The position numbers were made by a program, and so were the translations under genes. Shown here piece by piece: positions 21,166 through 31,221 of a DNA stretch of 64,000 nucleotides (positions within the stretch are counted from its first letter, which is position 1; the number at the start of each line of letters is the position of its first letter). Source of the DNA: Nageia nagi (lineage: Eukaryota; Pinophyta); the NCBI GenBank assembly GCA_050084985.1, contig JBITNC010000001.1, positions 16,492,001 to 16,556,000 on the forward strand, written 5' to 3'. The notes under the pieces are model-generated. The model was not told where the DNA came from. It made no database searches and saw nothing but the letters and a program-made list of their open reading frames with translations.

Positions 21166-23039
21166 ACCTCAAAATTACATATTTATAGGAGACAACAATA
21201 TTTAAGCATAAATGTACAATATTGATCAAACTTAGCATTTATAGTTAGAATCTTAACAAGATCTAATTGAACTGCGGATCAACCTATTGAATAATTGATC
21301 CTATTGGATTACTAGTCAAATGACTAGTTAGAAATAAAGCATTATAAATATGGATGTTTCCCTTATTTTTAAGGATTTAGCATTTATTTTATTGAGAACT
21401 TATTAAGATTTTATAGAGACCAAACCATATATTCAAGCATTTATGAACAACTTTGGACATCATTAATATTTATTAGGGTTTTACAACAAACCCACCATGG
21501 AATGAGCTTCATCAAGTGTTCTTACTCCACTTTGCGATGGATTGAGGTATATCTTGGTGAATTATCATAACTGGAAGCTTGGATAATTGTTTTATCAAAT
21601 TTTCACAATTCTTAAAGCATTCTTAAAGATAATTGGTACATATATCCTTTTATTAGTATAGATAGTGTATTATGTGGTAGATAATTGAAAACCTAGGCTA
21701 ATTCTCATCTTATATTAGGGTTAGGTTAGGGTTTGTGTAATTATTCATACCTATATTATTGCTTATCATTATTTAGCATAGTTATGGTTAATGATCATTG
21801 TGGATGTTCACAATTGTGTATAGTTTATGAATAGATCACTTTCTTGATCCATTTTGTGGATACTTTAGTATATTTTATCACATCTTGTCCATATAGCATA
21901 TCTTTGAAATTTGTTGAGCATCACCCATATATTTCAAGCATAGCAAATAAGCACATAGCATTAGCACTAGTGAATGAGCATATCATATATGTGTTTAGGC
22001 ATAGTCAATTATCTTATGATCATCTATTTGATTGTGGATAAGGAGGTTTATTATCATATTTAGCTAAAGTTTATCCCTACCTTAAGTGGCTCCAAGGTCT
22101 TAAAGAATTGGGGTTTGAGGTTTCCTTTAATACTATTTGTTTGGTAGGTGTTCCATATATATCCAAGAGGTAAGTACATAAAGAAACACTCCATATTTCA
22201 TCCTCTTTTTTTCACTTTAACACAAGATAAACTCTAACATAAATCTTTGTAAATAAATAATTTAGATCTTAATTTTTTGTTGTGGATTTACACCCTAACT
22301 TATGATTGTGTAGGATTTAGATACCTACACTTTAGTGATCATGGTGGGACTTTGATTTATTGAGATCTTGAGGAATTTCTAAAGTTTATCTTGATCTTCT
22401 ATGAGTTCTTGTTTTATCCTTCACTTGGTTATTTTAGTAGGTTCAAGTTAATGAATTCAATTTTTTGTGTTTTTTAGGCATATATCCTAAAGGTGATCAG
22501 AGTTAAATCTTTAAATTTTAAAGTTTTTGTCCTTGCATATTTTTGATTTATTTGCATCATATTAACCTTTTTTTATTGAATGATTGATCCTATCTCTAAT
22601 GGGTCAGAATATCAAGTGTGTTGGTTAGTTTTCTCTAATGATCGATCGAATAGAGAACCAAAGACTCGAGAATCATTTGCAAGGCAAACCTTTGCAAGGT
22701 ATTCTTATCTGTAATAAGTGAATCTCTTATCTCAATCATTATCACACTTTTGTTATATTGATAAATCATTCATTCGATTGTTATTTTATCTTTCATCTCA
22801 TCTTTAGTTTTATCCTTAATGTGACGTCGATAATGTACTGTTACTAGGACATCGATGCCATGCTTCTATATGTTATATTGCTCGTTCTTGATGTATGACT
22901 TTCTTTAATCAACTGAATATGCATGTTAACAAAATGAACCTATATGCTTAATCATCTATTGTCATATTCCTACTTTATGTAAATAAAAAAATAAACCAAA
23001 TAGTGCATATATTAATTCCCCTAATTAATTATACTATTG
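21166..23039. other. Unclassified AT-rich stretch
   Basis: No convincing coding region or terminal repeats. A short degenerate telomere-like run (TTAGGGTTAGGTTAGGGTTTG near 21716) is present but far too short to mean a telomere. The right end looks like the start of a minus-strand Gypsy LTR (see 23040-23057), so part of this stretch may be that element's LTR and interior. Confidence 0.45.
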
Positions 23040-23057
23040 CATTATTTAGGGTCTACA
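23040..23057 (-). repeat. Possible terminus of a minus-strand Gypsy LTR (element J)
   Basis: Read on the minus strand it is TGTAGACCCTAAATAATG, which matches the LTR start of Gypsy B (TGTAGACACCTAAAAATG) at about 16 of 18 positions. Repeat R1 starts abruptly right after it, as expected for an insertion junction. I cannot find the other LTR or a target duplication, so this rests on the terminus only. Confidence 0.35.
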
Positions 23058-24577
23058 AATGGAGTTATCATGATTAGGAAAAGTGTAAAAGTTGTATTGA
23101 GGTTGATGATGTTAATAGAGTCTTTTTCATGATTTATGAAAGGGAAAAGCTAGAATGTTGGACTTTAGAGTTAATGACATCAATAAGTAGATTACTAAGA
23201 TACAATGACAAGAGGAATTAGGGAAATAAACTTTTGCAAGGATGATGTTAGCAAAAATATCATCGTTATGTGACATAGGAAAAATAAGAAAAGTGTTACA
23301 ATTTATAAGTAGTGACATCAATAAGTATTCATTGGATTGCTGTAAGAAAGAAATGTGTCACTATCACACTTTTGGAAAGGTGATGCCAATGACAAGAAAG
23401 CATGACACATCAAGAAATGCACTTAGTATTGATTGGCAAGATAAATGATGTCAAAATAAGATCAAAGAAAGTTTGGAAAGGCAATAAGATGTTAAATGTT
23501 GGACGACAAGAGTGATGATACATTAGCACGATGCGAGAAGGAATTAATGACACTTGAAATTTTTTTTGAAGATACAACACAACAAAAAATTGACTAAGTG
23601 TCATGTGATAAGAGCAATGATGTTAGAAATGATGTTAAAATAAAGCAATAAGGACTTTATTAGACACTGCAGGGCATGAGACAATATGACAAAGCATGAA
23701 ATTGTATTCGAAATAAGGAAAGCTCATGAGAAGGCTAAAACATGCTTTATATTGAATTTGGAGGTCCAATAAGGATTTAAAGGGCCTATAAACATATTCA
23801 AACAAGTGTAAGATTGTAAATCTAGTTTAGACATGATTCTAGCGAGGAAAACCATGAAACTAAGGAGCTAAGTTGAAGAATTAAATGATCAAACTTGTTT
23901 GAGATCCAAAAAAGAGCAACAAGAATGTAAACCAAAATATCTCATGAATAAAAACATAAAATAAGAATATTGTAAATGCCCATAAGCTAAAAATGCAAAC
24001 TTAATGGTAAGAAATACCATAAAATAAATTCAAGATGCCTATATGAAGATGTCAAGTGATGTATAATTACTCAACCAAATGAAGTGAGAGAAATTTAAGA
24101 GTTGCATAGAAAATAAAATATTTTCTATTATGAGTGTTGAAATTGAAAGCATAACATTATAACAATTTCTCTATTCTATATCTCTTTCCAACTAGAGGGT
24201 TTCTATTAATAAAACTATAGCAACCACTACAAAAGTGGTCCCTTTGGGTATCCACAAGACTACTTATGGATAAGGCAATCAACTATAAAAAGTGGTACCT
24301 TTGAGTATCCATGAGACTACTTATGGATAAGGCAATCAACTATAAAAAGTGGTACCTTTGGGTATTCATGAGACTACTTATGGATAAGGCAATCAACTAT
24401 AAAAAGTGATGCCAAGGGAACTCACAGGTTTGCTTATAGATAAGGAAAATAACCATTACATTACTTAAGAGTTAAGGTAGTAGACCATTTGTGGTGCCAA
24501 AAGGCACTCATGGGATTTTGTAGAAACATTCACTAGCACTACGAATGCTTGAAGTGAATACAATCATATATAGAAAA
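23058..24577 (-). repeat. Repeat R1, left part (split by element D)
   Basis: Homologous to R2 at 41044-42400. Shared landmarks are AATGGAGTT, GGTTGATGATGT/GACATCAA, GAAGGCTAAAACATGCTTTAT, AAAGGGCCTATAAA.ATATTCAAA and AGAGGGTT.CTA. The left end is cut relative to R2, and the right end is split by element D at 24578. R1 resumes at 40281 with GAAAATGCACTCC, matching R2 at 42401. Orientation is inferred from the PBS-like sequence between R1 and R2. Confidence 0.8.
24231..24420. repeat. 57-bp minisatellite inside R1
   Basis: CCTTTG.GTAT.CA starts at 24241, 24298 and 24355. The unit contains GACTACTTATGGATAAGGC and AATCAACTATAAAAAGTGG. A fourth, diverged copy follows. R2 has only degenerate single or double equivalents at 42170-42280, so the array expanded in R1. 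Confidence 0.85.
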
Positions 24578-25046
24578 TGTTAGAATATATAATGTATTAT
24601 TGTGTAAGTTATTCCTTAGGTGGTATCTAAGTATTTTTATGTAATTCCTATTTTATCACAAAATACCTAAAAGTGATAAAGTAATAACCCCATGTAAATC
24701 TTGAGTTAAAAGGTGAGTTAACATGAGGTTCTCACTTATAAATAAGAGGCATGAGCTTGTTGTAAAATACACTTAAAGAAGCATGAAAATGCTAGTCTTG
24801 TAGAATTGTAGGAATGCTCTTGTAGGGTAGGTATAGAAAAATTCTTGTAAAAGAATTCTTGAGAATTTGTAAGAGAGTTATAGTTCTTGAGAAATAGAAA
24901 TTAGAGATGGTTCAATTGGATGTACTCCTTTGGGATGAACCACTATATATGGTGTGTCTCATTGTGTATGAAATTATATTTATTTTATTGAACATTAATG
25001 GAATCCTCCAAGGTGATCTTGGTTATGGAATCTTGCAATTCCATCA
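24578..25046 (+). repeat. Element D 5' LTR
   Basis: 469 bp, TGTTAGAATA...CCATCA. It matches the 3' LTR apart from the M1 insertion and a roughly 47-bp extra segment near 38911-38958 in the 3' copy. TATAAATA lies at 24737-24744; the 3' LTR has TGTAAATA at the same place. An 83-codon frame at 24907 is incidental. Confidence 0.9.
24737..24744 (+). promoter_or_regulatory. TATA box of the element D LTR
   Basis: TATAAATA, followed by AGAGGCATGAG. The corresponding position in the 3' LTR (about 39991) reads TGTAAATA. Confidence 0.55.
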
Positions 25047-25048
25047 TT

Positions 25049-25061
25049 TGGTATTAGAGCC
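25049..25061 (+). promoter_or_regulatory. Element D primer binding site (initiator tRNA-Met type)
   Basis: TGGTATTAGAGCC starts two bases after the 5' LTR. It differs by one transition from TGGTATCAGAGCC, the plant initiator-Met PBS seen intact in Copia C at 43675. Confidence 0.8.
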
Positions 25062-25402
25062 ATCTTGGAGGTTCCTCTTCAATATTCTTGAAGGTCCATT
25101 CACTACTACCAAAAGTTTGATTTGCATCTCTTTTTATGTATTAAAATATGAAAAATGATGTTAATTTGCATCCTCCTACATCAACATGCGTTATTTTATT
25201 TTCTATTTTTTCACCTTTTTTGACACAAATTTTGATGTAAATTTTGACGTAAATTTCAACACAAATTTTACTTCATATTTCACTAAAAAAAATATAAAAT
25301 ATGTTTTTCCTATTCATCAATCAACCAATCAATGGATCACATTCATTTCATCCTCTATCCGTGCCAAAAGTGATTACCCAATAGCCAAATACCCTCTCCT
25401 AT

Positions 25403-25412
25403 CTATATATAT
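25403..25412 (+). promoter_or_regulatory. TATA box of the captured H2B-like segment
   Basis: CTATATATAT lies about 90 bp before the ATG at 25495. CCAAT-type words lie further upstream (ACCAATCAATGG near 25323 and CCCAATAGCC near 25377). This arrangement, with a short 5' UTR, fits a compact plant histone promoter that was captured together with the coding start. Confidence 0.5.
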
Positions 25413-25494
25413 CAACAAACCCTCCTTATAATCCTTACATGTCATACACTAGCTAATTTTTTTCTTCCTTAGTTTTCAAGTTTCGATCGTAGCT

Positions 25495-25752
25495 ATGGCA
25501 CCAAAGGTAGATAAAAAGCCCATACAAAATAAGCCCATACAAAATAAGAACTCCATAGATGAAGAAAAGAAAAAAGAGAATAAGCCCATAGTTGTAGAAA
25601 ATAAAACTCCTTTGAAGACTGACAAAGAAGAAAACATTAAAAATATTACTATATTATTTAGAAAAATAATATATAATAAATTTAAAATTTTAAAACCTAA
25701 ACCACTAACCCCATTCTTGAACTGGTTTAATGGACCTATGTCATTGCCCTAA
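25495..25752 (+). pseudogene. Histone H2B-like 5' gene fragment captured in the CACTA element
   Basis: An 85-codon frame from an ATG. It begins MAPKVDKKP, the characteristic start of plant histone H2B tails, and continues as a Lys/Glu-rich tail (EEKKKENKP, then PLKTDKEE). Then comes a degraded FRKIIYNKFKILKP where H2B has the YKIYI-KVLKQVHP start of the histone fold. The fold itself is absent: sequence after about residue 68 is unrelated and stops at 25750. A 15-bp duplication gives KPIQNKPIQNK in the tail. The fragment would encode no working histone. The assignment rests on the N-terminal motif, tail composition and motif order; another Lys-rich protein remains possible. Confidence 0.5.
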
Positions 25753-26269
25753 AGACCTAATAAAAATGATGTACCTTGCAGAGGTCGTAACTTTTGATTT
25801 GGATATCATTTGGAGCCTATTTTTTTAAATTTACATAAAATTAAAATATTTATGATTTTATAATATTTTATATGGAAAATCAATGTAAAAATCGATACAA
25901 ATTATGAAAATTAGATGCAAAAAAGATATAAATAATAAATTATAATGCAAAAATCGATGCAAATTCTAAAGTCGATGCAAATTCTAAAATCGATGCAAAA
26001 AATGATGCAAATTTTGAAAAAAAAATGCAAATTCTAAAAACCAATGTAAAAAGTAGCTTTAAAGATGCAAAAAATTATGCAAAAAGTGGCTTTAAGGATG
26101 CAAAAAATGATGTAAAAAGTGGCTTTAAGGACACAAAAAGTGGCTAAAAATGATGTAAAAAATTAAGCAAATTTTGGCATACAGTTTGCATTGAATAAAA
26201 AATACAAAAAAAAAACAAAAAGTTTAGATGCAAAAAAGGATGCAAATCCCTTTTTTGGTAGTAGTGATT

Positions 26270-28356
26270 CCACTCCTTACATCTACTTTGGTAAGGTAAA
26301 ATCATCTTGAGGTAACTCTCCTCAAATTTAAAGGTATACCTATCCCCTAATATTTTTTTCCAATTTTGTTTTGAAACTAAAAGTTAGATCTATTATATTT
26401 TGTATGGTTAGGTTGAAAAAATTTGATAGATCTAATCTTTAGGTTAGAATTTTAGCCTTCAATTTAAGGATAAACATTAGATCTATTATTATTTTGTTAG
26501 AACTAGTTAATCTCCCTAATACTTGAGATTTATAATGATCAATACTAACAATGTTTTAAATATGTTAGATATATATTTTTTAAACAATTTTGCAATTATT
26601 TTATATTATGTTTTCAAAATTTTATCAAAAGAGATTTTTCATCACTTAGTTAAATCTAATTTTTAATAGTTAGATTTTTAAAACTATGCTAAGATCTTAT
26701 TATTGTTGCAAGCTTACAAAAATCTAATTTATGATTTTTGTAATATAATATTTTTTGGAAAGAAAGTTAAAATATTTATTATTGTTATTTATGTCATATT
26801 CTTGCAAATTATTTTTACACAAATAAAAAAGAAGCTTGTAATTTTCTTTTGTAACAAATAGATTACAAAAGTATTTTTTTTTACAATATGTAAAATTGTA
26901 AAAATAAAAATGATGCTTTATTTTGATTAGTTCTAAATTCCTCTTTGTTGAAGAGATTACATCTTTAAAAGGGTTTAGTATTCCATATTTTACAAAATTT
27001 ATGACATAATATATATATAGTTTTTTGTGTAAATTTTGTTTACAAATTGTTGTCACAATTTAGTTTGCAAAATTTAGTTTATCTAATAACAATACATTGT
27101 TAATCAATATTTTACCTATCTTGTAATTTATTTGCTTATAAACATAGTGCAAATATTGTTAAATATGTGTATTTATGATACAAAAACAACTACACAATAT
27201 TATTGCCAAAAAGTGAGTTACAAATACAACTTTGTACTTCTAATCAGAGGTTATGGTTTACAAAATCTAAACCAGGATTTATAAGGGATTTGCAATCTTT
27301 AGATTGTAGAAAATTATAAAAACTTGCAATGTTTTTTCTACAATAAAAAAATCAAAACTAAAATTTTGTTTTTATTTACATAGAATTTAATTTATTTTTT
27401 ATCTTTTATAATCATAAAATAATATATATATATATATTGTTATGATATATATATAATTATGTATTAAATAAAAAATAGAATTTATTATTAACAAAAAAAT
27501 TAAGTTTTTTAGGTGCAACATCTGCCAAGGGGGGGTGCAGCCCCAAAGGGAGCCACCACCACCAAGGGGGATGTAGCCCCAAGAGGGGCACTTCCTCCAA
27601 AGGGGTTGCATCTGCCCAAGGGGGCATGGATCCCCTAAAGGGGTCACCACCCCATTGCAGGGTGTGCATGCCACTAGGAGTCTCTACACCCTACATGGGT
27701 GCATAATTCTCCCAATCCCCTTACCCCCTTGTGCCCTACCCGCTGCACCCTACCTCCTTGCAACCTCTCCCCTACACCATTAACCTCCCCTAACTTCCCA
27801 AGGTTGCCCTTTATGTTGGGATCTTGTGAAGAGCTCCCACCTCTCTCTACCTCTTCTTATTTGTATTATTTCAATACAATAAAGTTGAAGGGCATTATTT
27901 TTGATGGAGATTGAATGTTCCATCATTTAATGTTTTTTGGAAGAAGTTTTTACCATGTGGAACCATTTAATTTTTGCGCCCTTATATTAAATGGAGTATT
28001 GTTGAAATAGTGCAATTATTTAATTTTTTTCTAAAAAGTGGATGCATGTTGGCTACATAATAAATTATTTCCTTGACTTCCTTTTATATTTGGTGAGGAG
28101 TATAACACATTTATTATTTCACTTCTAATTTTTTCTTTGCTAACTTAATGATATCTTAGTAATGAAATTTATTAATACACATGAGTGTATAATTTTTGAG
28201 GAACCATTTTTTAAATAACAAGGGGAAAAAGAGCAATATTATGTATGGATAAATATTTCTTAGGTGTTATTATTTAAAAAATTGAAAGCTAAATATTTAT
28301 GAATAAATATTTTTTGGTGTTATTATTGAAAAAATAATATTTATCGATAAATATTG
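26270..28356. other. Element D internal sequence, non-coding, with a GC-rich island
   Basis: 26270-26330 continues D's leader, joined across the CACTA element. 26340-27490 is extremely AT-rich with no supported feature. 27510-27830 is abruptly GC-rich (see the minisatellite). 27840-28356 is AT-rich again and ends at chromovirus E. A 110-codon minus-strand frame (26724-27056) is made of AT-rich codons and I do not accept it as a gene. Confidence 0.55.
27510..27665. repeat. GC-rich irregular minisatellite (CCAAGGGGG words)
   Basis: CCAAGGGGG, CCCCAAAGGGAG, CCAAGGGGGATG, CCCCAAGAGGGG, CCAAAGGGG, CCCAAGGGGGC and CCTAAAGGGG follow one another at roughly 25-32 base spacing, giving short G-run/C-run pairs within strongly AT-rich DNA. 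A C-rich stretch follows (27700-27800). Minus-strand frames through it read Pro/Leu/Gly repeats and are products of the repeat. Confidence 0.7.
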
Positions 28357-28365
28357 TGATGTTCC

Positions 28366-28404
<39 letters not shown>

Positions 28405-28412
28405 CACTATAC

Positions 28413-28468
<56 letters not shown>

Positions 28469-29293
28469 ACATATATATACATATATATATCTATATATAT
28501 ATATTATATGTATATGTATATGTATTCTAGTAAACCTTCAACATAAAAATGCAGAGATAAATTGCAACAATAAAACAACTAGAAACTACTCATAAAATAA
28601 CACAAGTATGAGGAGAAATCAACTAGTATCATATATTAAATATTGCTAAACCAATACAACAACTGGAATGGACAAATGGAGTCCCTAAGGAACTCAAAAT
28701 GTAGATACAAACTCCCACAAGTGGGATGAACTAACCCTAAGGTTGAATTGATGCAAAAACTCCCTAAAATTGACCCCAAATACAAGCATAAGGTTTGGGA
28801 CTACCAATAGGTTTGAAACACATGTCACAAATGCTCCTAAAAATACCATGAACTTCCCAAAGTGAGTGAATCCCTTCATAAAGAATGCCACGAACAACTC
28901 ACAAATGCCTCTTTTTGTATTTTTGATATTTTAGGGCAATAACACCTTCAATGATATTACCAATACCCTAACCATACACCTCCAATGCACTATGGGAATG
29001 AGCAAGACCTGTAATCTCAGCTCATGGAAACTCTAGGGTTTCAATATTCAATTATGATATCACCATAACATGACCAAAATGGGATGCTCATTTCCTTTTA
29101 TATGATAAGGTTCTAATTTGTAGTTGACATCATCCCAACCCTAAAATCACTTAAAGTACCCTATTGCAATATAAAAATATAAAACATAAATAAACACAAC
29201 TCAAGTTATGTCTCCTCATCACATGAACCCCTTTTTTCACTTTTATAACTAAGCGTAGGAGACATTTATAATATTTATTTTTGGGACATTACA
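28357..29293 (-). repeat. Gypsy E 3' LTR (left), enlarged by a microsatellite
   Basis: It matches the right LTR (34381-35185) from the segment starting near 28520 (CCTCAACATAAAAATG-like) to the shared end at 29293. It is 937 bp against 805 bp because the TA-rich part near its start grew to about 140 bp. A minus-strand TATA-type sequence lies near 29093-29103 (TATAAAAGGAAATG in element orientation), matched at about 34984-34993. Confidence 0.9.
28372..28512. repeat. Compound microsatellite (TA)n / (ACATAT)n inside the Gypsy E LTR
   Basis: A run of (AT)n is followed by a hexamer array of ATACAT, more AT, and a reversed TATGTA part. The other LTR has only a roughly 30-bp (AT)n tract (about 34394-34416). 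Since LTRs are identical at insertion, the extra length arose afterwards in this copy. Confidence 0.9.
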
Positions 29294-29324
29294 AGTCCAC
29301 CCTCCTCAAATTGCTTGTCCTCAA

Positions 29325-29510
29325 GCAAAGTTAAAGCTAGAGCATCTCAAATTTTTGCACCTTCCCAAGTAGCATCCTCTATAGGTAAGTCCTTCCACTT
29401 CACAAGATATTCTTTGATATTCCTCCTCCTAAGCTTTCTCTCCCTTGTCTCAAGGATAAATTTAGGTTCAAGAATGAGCTTTCCTTCATCATCAAGGGGT
29501 GGAAAATCTA
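29325..29510 (-). pseudogene. Gypsy E chromodomain
   Basis: At the end of integrase, the minus strand reads LEPKFILETRERKLRRRNIK, then EYLVKWKDLPIEDATWEGA. The YLVKW and D-TWE patterns are the core of chromodomains, which in this group of Gypsy elements bind chromatin marks and steer integration. The aromatic cage is mostly visible: Trp of VKW and TWE are kept, and the N-terminal aromatic is Phe. The stretch is free of stops, one of the better-kept parts of this element. Confidence 0.82.
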
Positions 29511-29529
29511 AAGATGGTTGAATATGTTG

Positions 29530-30620
29530 GCCTAAAGCCTTTTCAAGAAAGAAACATGAAAAACATTATGTATCTTACTCTCACTTGGAAGTTCCAAAGT
29601 ATATGCAACATGTCTAACCTTACTAATCACCTTGTAAGGCCCATAGAATTTAGGTTTTAGCTTCTCTGCTCCACTCTTCTTCAATGTGGACTATTTGTAG
29701 AGTTGCAACCTAACATAAACCAAGTCACCCACCTCAAATGAGCTCTCACTATGTTGTTGATCTGCATACTTCTTTTGCTATTTTTGTACCATAAGAATAT
29801 TTTCCTTTAAAGCATTAAAAAATATCTTGATTTTTTGCTACAAAGTCTCTAGCTTTTTAGACCCTTGAATTCAAAAATTAGATCTAAAAAGTGTGGGGCA
29901 TCATAACCATAAAGTGCCTTGAAAGGAGATATTTTTTATAGACATATGATAAGTAGAATTGTAGCAATATTCACCAAGGTGCAACCATTTAACCCATGCA
30001 TTTTGTTGACCTAAAACATAATTTCTCAAATATCCTTCAAGCCATTTGTTAATAATTATAGTTTTCCCATCAATTTGGGGATGGTAGCTAGTACTAAGAG
30101 TCAATTTAGTACCACATAACTTAAACAATTCCTATCAAAATATGCTCAAAAATCTGCTATCCCTATCACTCACAATGGATTTAGGCAAACCATGCAATCT
30201 GAAAACTTCTTTAAAAAATAAATCAATAACTTATATGGCTTTATAAGTTGTTGAAATGACATATAAATGAGCAAATTTTGTCAATATATCAACAACAATA
30301 AATATGCAATCCCTCATGTATACCTTGGGAATACTAGCAATGAAATCCATGAAGATACTTTCCCATTTTTGATTGGGAATAGGAAGTGGTTGAAGTAAAC
30401 CAGCTAAAAATTCATGTTCTCCCTTATTTTCTTAGCAAATAACACATTCTTGAACATGCAATAAAACATCCCTTTTTAAACCTTTCCAATAGAATCTTTC
30501 TCTAACCTATTTATAAGTCTTGTAGAAACTTGGATGGCCTACAAGTGGAGCATCATGCATGGATGTAATTAAAGCTTGTTTCAGCTTTGATTCAGGTACT
30601 AAAAACACTCTTCCTTTGCA
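29530..30620 (-). pseudogene. int: Gypsy E integrase, broken
   Basis: On the minus strand, a Cys-containing HVQECVIC block (about 30445-30420) is the tail of the zinc finger. The core follows as [29 protein letters not shown] and [14 protein letters not shown], with the catalytic Asp of MDF and SDRD visible. LTLSTSYHPQIDGKT (about 30085) carries a substitution where functional copies have Q-TERVN with the catalytic Glu. Frame 29901-30128 is open. Several stops occur elsewhere. Confidence 0.8.
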
Positions 30621-30631
30621 AAAATCAATCC

Positions 30632-31156
30632 TTATTTATGGTTGAACCTATCATCTTCAACTTGCCCATTTATTAGTTTAGAAAAATAATCATTCTTCAC
30701 ATATTTATCCATAATTTTCACCTTCCAAACAACAAAAATAATGGAAAGAGAATGAAAAGTAGGGTGCCTAGAAAGTGCATCAGTAGCTGAATTCTTCTTA
30801 CCCTTTACAAACTCAATTTCAAAATCATATGATTGCAACTTTGTTACCCATGTTTTCTTCCTTTCATTGAGTTTAGCTTGCCTCAAGAAATATTTCAAGC
30901 TGTTATGATTAGTATTGACCATAAACTTGCCATAGACCAAGTATTGCTTGAATTTGATCATGTCATGCATGATAGCTAGCATCTCTTTATTGTAGATGCT
31001 AAAAATTTTCTCCACATTTGAGATTTTTCTACTCTCATAGGAAATGGTACTTCCTTGTTGCATAAATACAGCTCCAACTCCTACACTTGAAGCATCATAA
31101 GCAATAGTAAAAGCAACAAAAAAATTAAGAATAACAAGTAAAGGAGTGGAAGTCAT
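30632..31156 (-). pseudogene. rh: Gypsy E RNase H, long open stretch
   Basis: 174 codons without a stop. AYDASSVGVGAVFMQQG holds the first catalytic Asp. ISYESRKISNVEKIFSIYNK contains the conserved Glu region. KEMLAIMHDMIKFKQYLVYGKF, TNHNSLKYFL and ATDALSRHP complete the Ty3/gypsy RNase H pattern; the usual TDHNSLKY has become TNHNSLKY, losing an acidic residue. It would degrade the RNA of RNA-DNA hybrids. It is the best preserved enzyme piece in the element. Confidence 0.85.
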
Positions 31157-31221
31157 TATATCCTTTAGGTTTAGAAAAGCTATAAGAGCCTCATTGGACC
31201 ATGAAAAAACCCCTTTCTTAG

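Larger units (their letters stand above)
25101..26266. mobile_element. Non-autonomous CACTA transposon carrying a histone H2B-like fragment
   Basis: The ends are CACTACTACCAAAA (25101-25114) and, inverted, TTTTTTGGTAGTAGTG (26251-26266). Inner terminal matches extend to GATTTGCATC on both sides. The 3-bp target duplication ATT (25098-25100, 26267-26269) is what CACTA elements make. Subterminal regions (25120-25290 and 25870-26245) are dense in the short word GATGCAAA/TTTGCATC in direct and inverted orientation, like the transposase-binding repeats of CACTA ends. There is no transposase. The 1166-bp element sits in element D's leader, whose flanks join cleanly across it. The central 25320-25760 is a captured gene-like segment. 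Confidence 0.85.

Noticed and set aside
21716-21737. Telomere-like TTAGGGTTAGGTTAGGGTTTG
   Set aside because: Only about three degenerate units. It does not indicate a chromosome end, and such runs occur by chance in AT-rich plant DNA.
26724-27056. 110-codon minus-strand frame rich in Lys, Asn, Tyr and Phe
   Set aside because: The residues are exactly those encoded by A/T-only codons, there are no motifs, and the DNA is extremely AT-rich.
27399-27674. Minus-strand frames rich in Pro, Leu, Gly and Trp
   Set aside because: They are translations of the GC-rich CCAAGGGGG minisatellite, and two overlapping frames show the same repetitive pattern, so the DNA repeat explains them.
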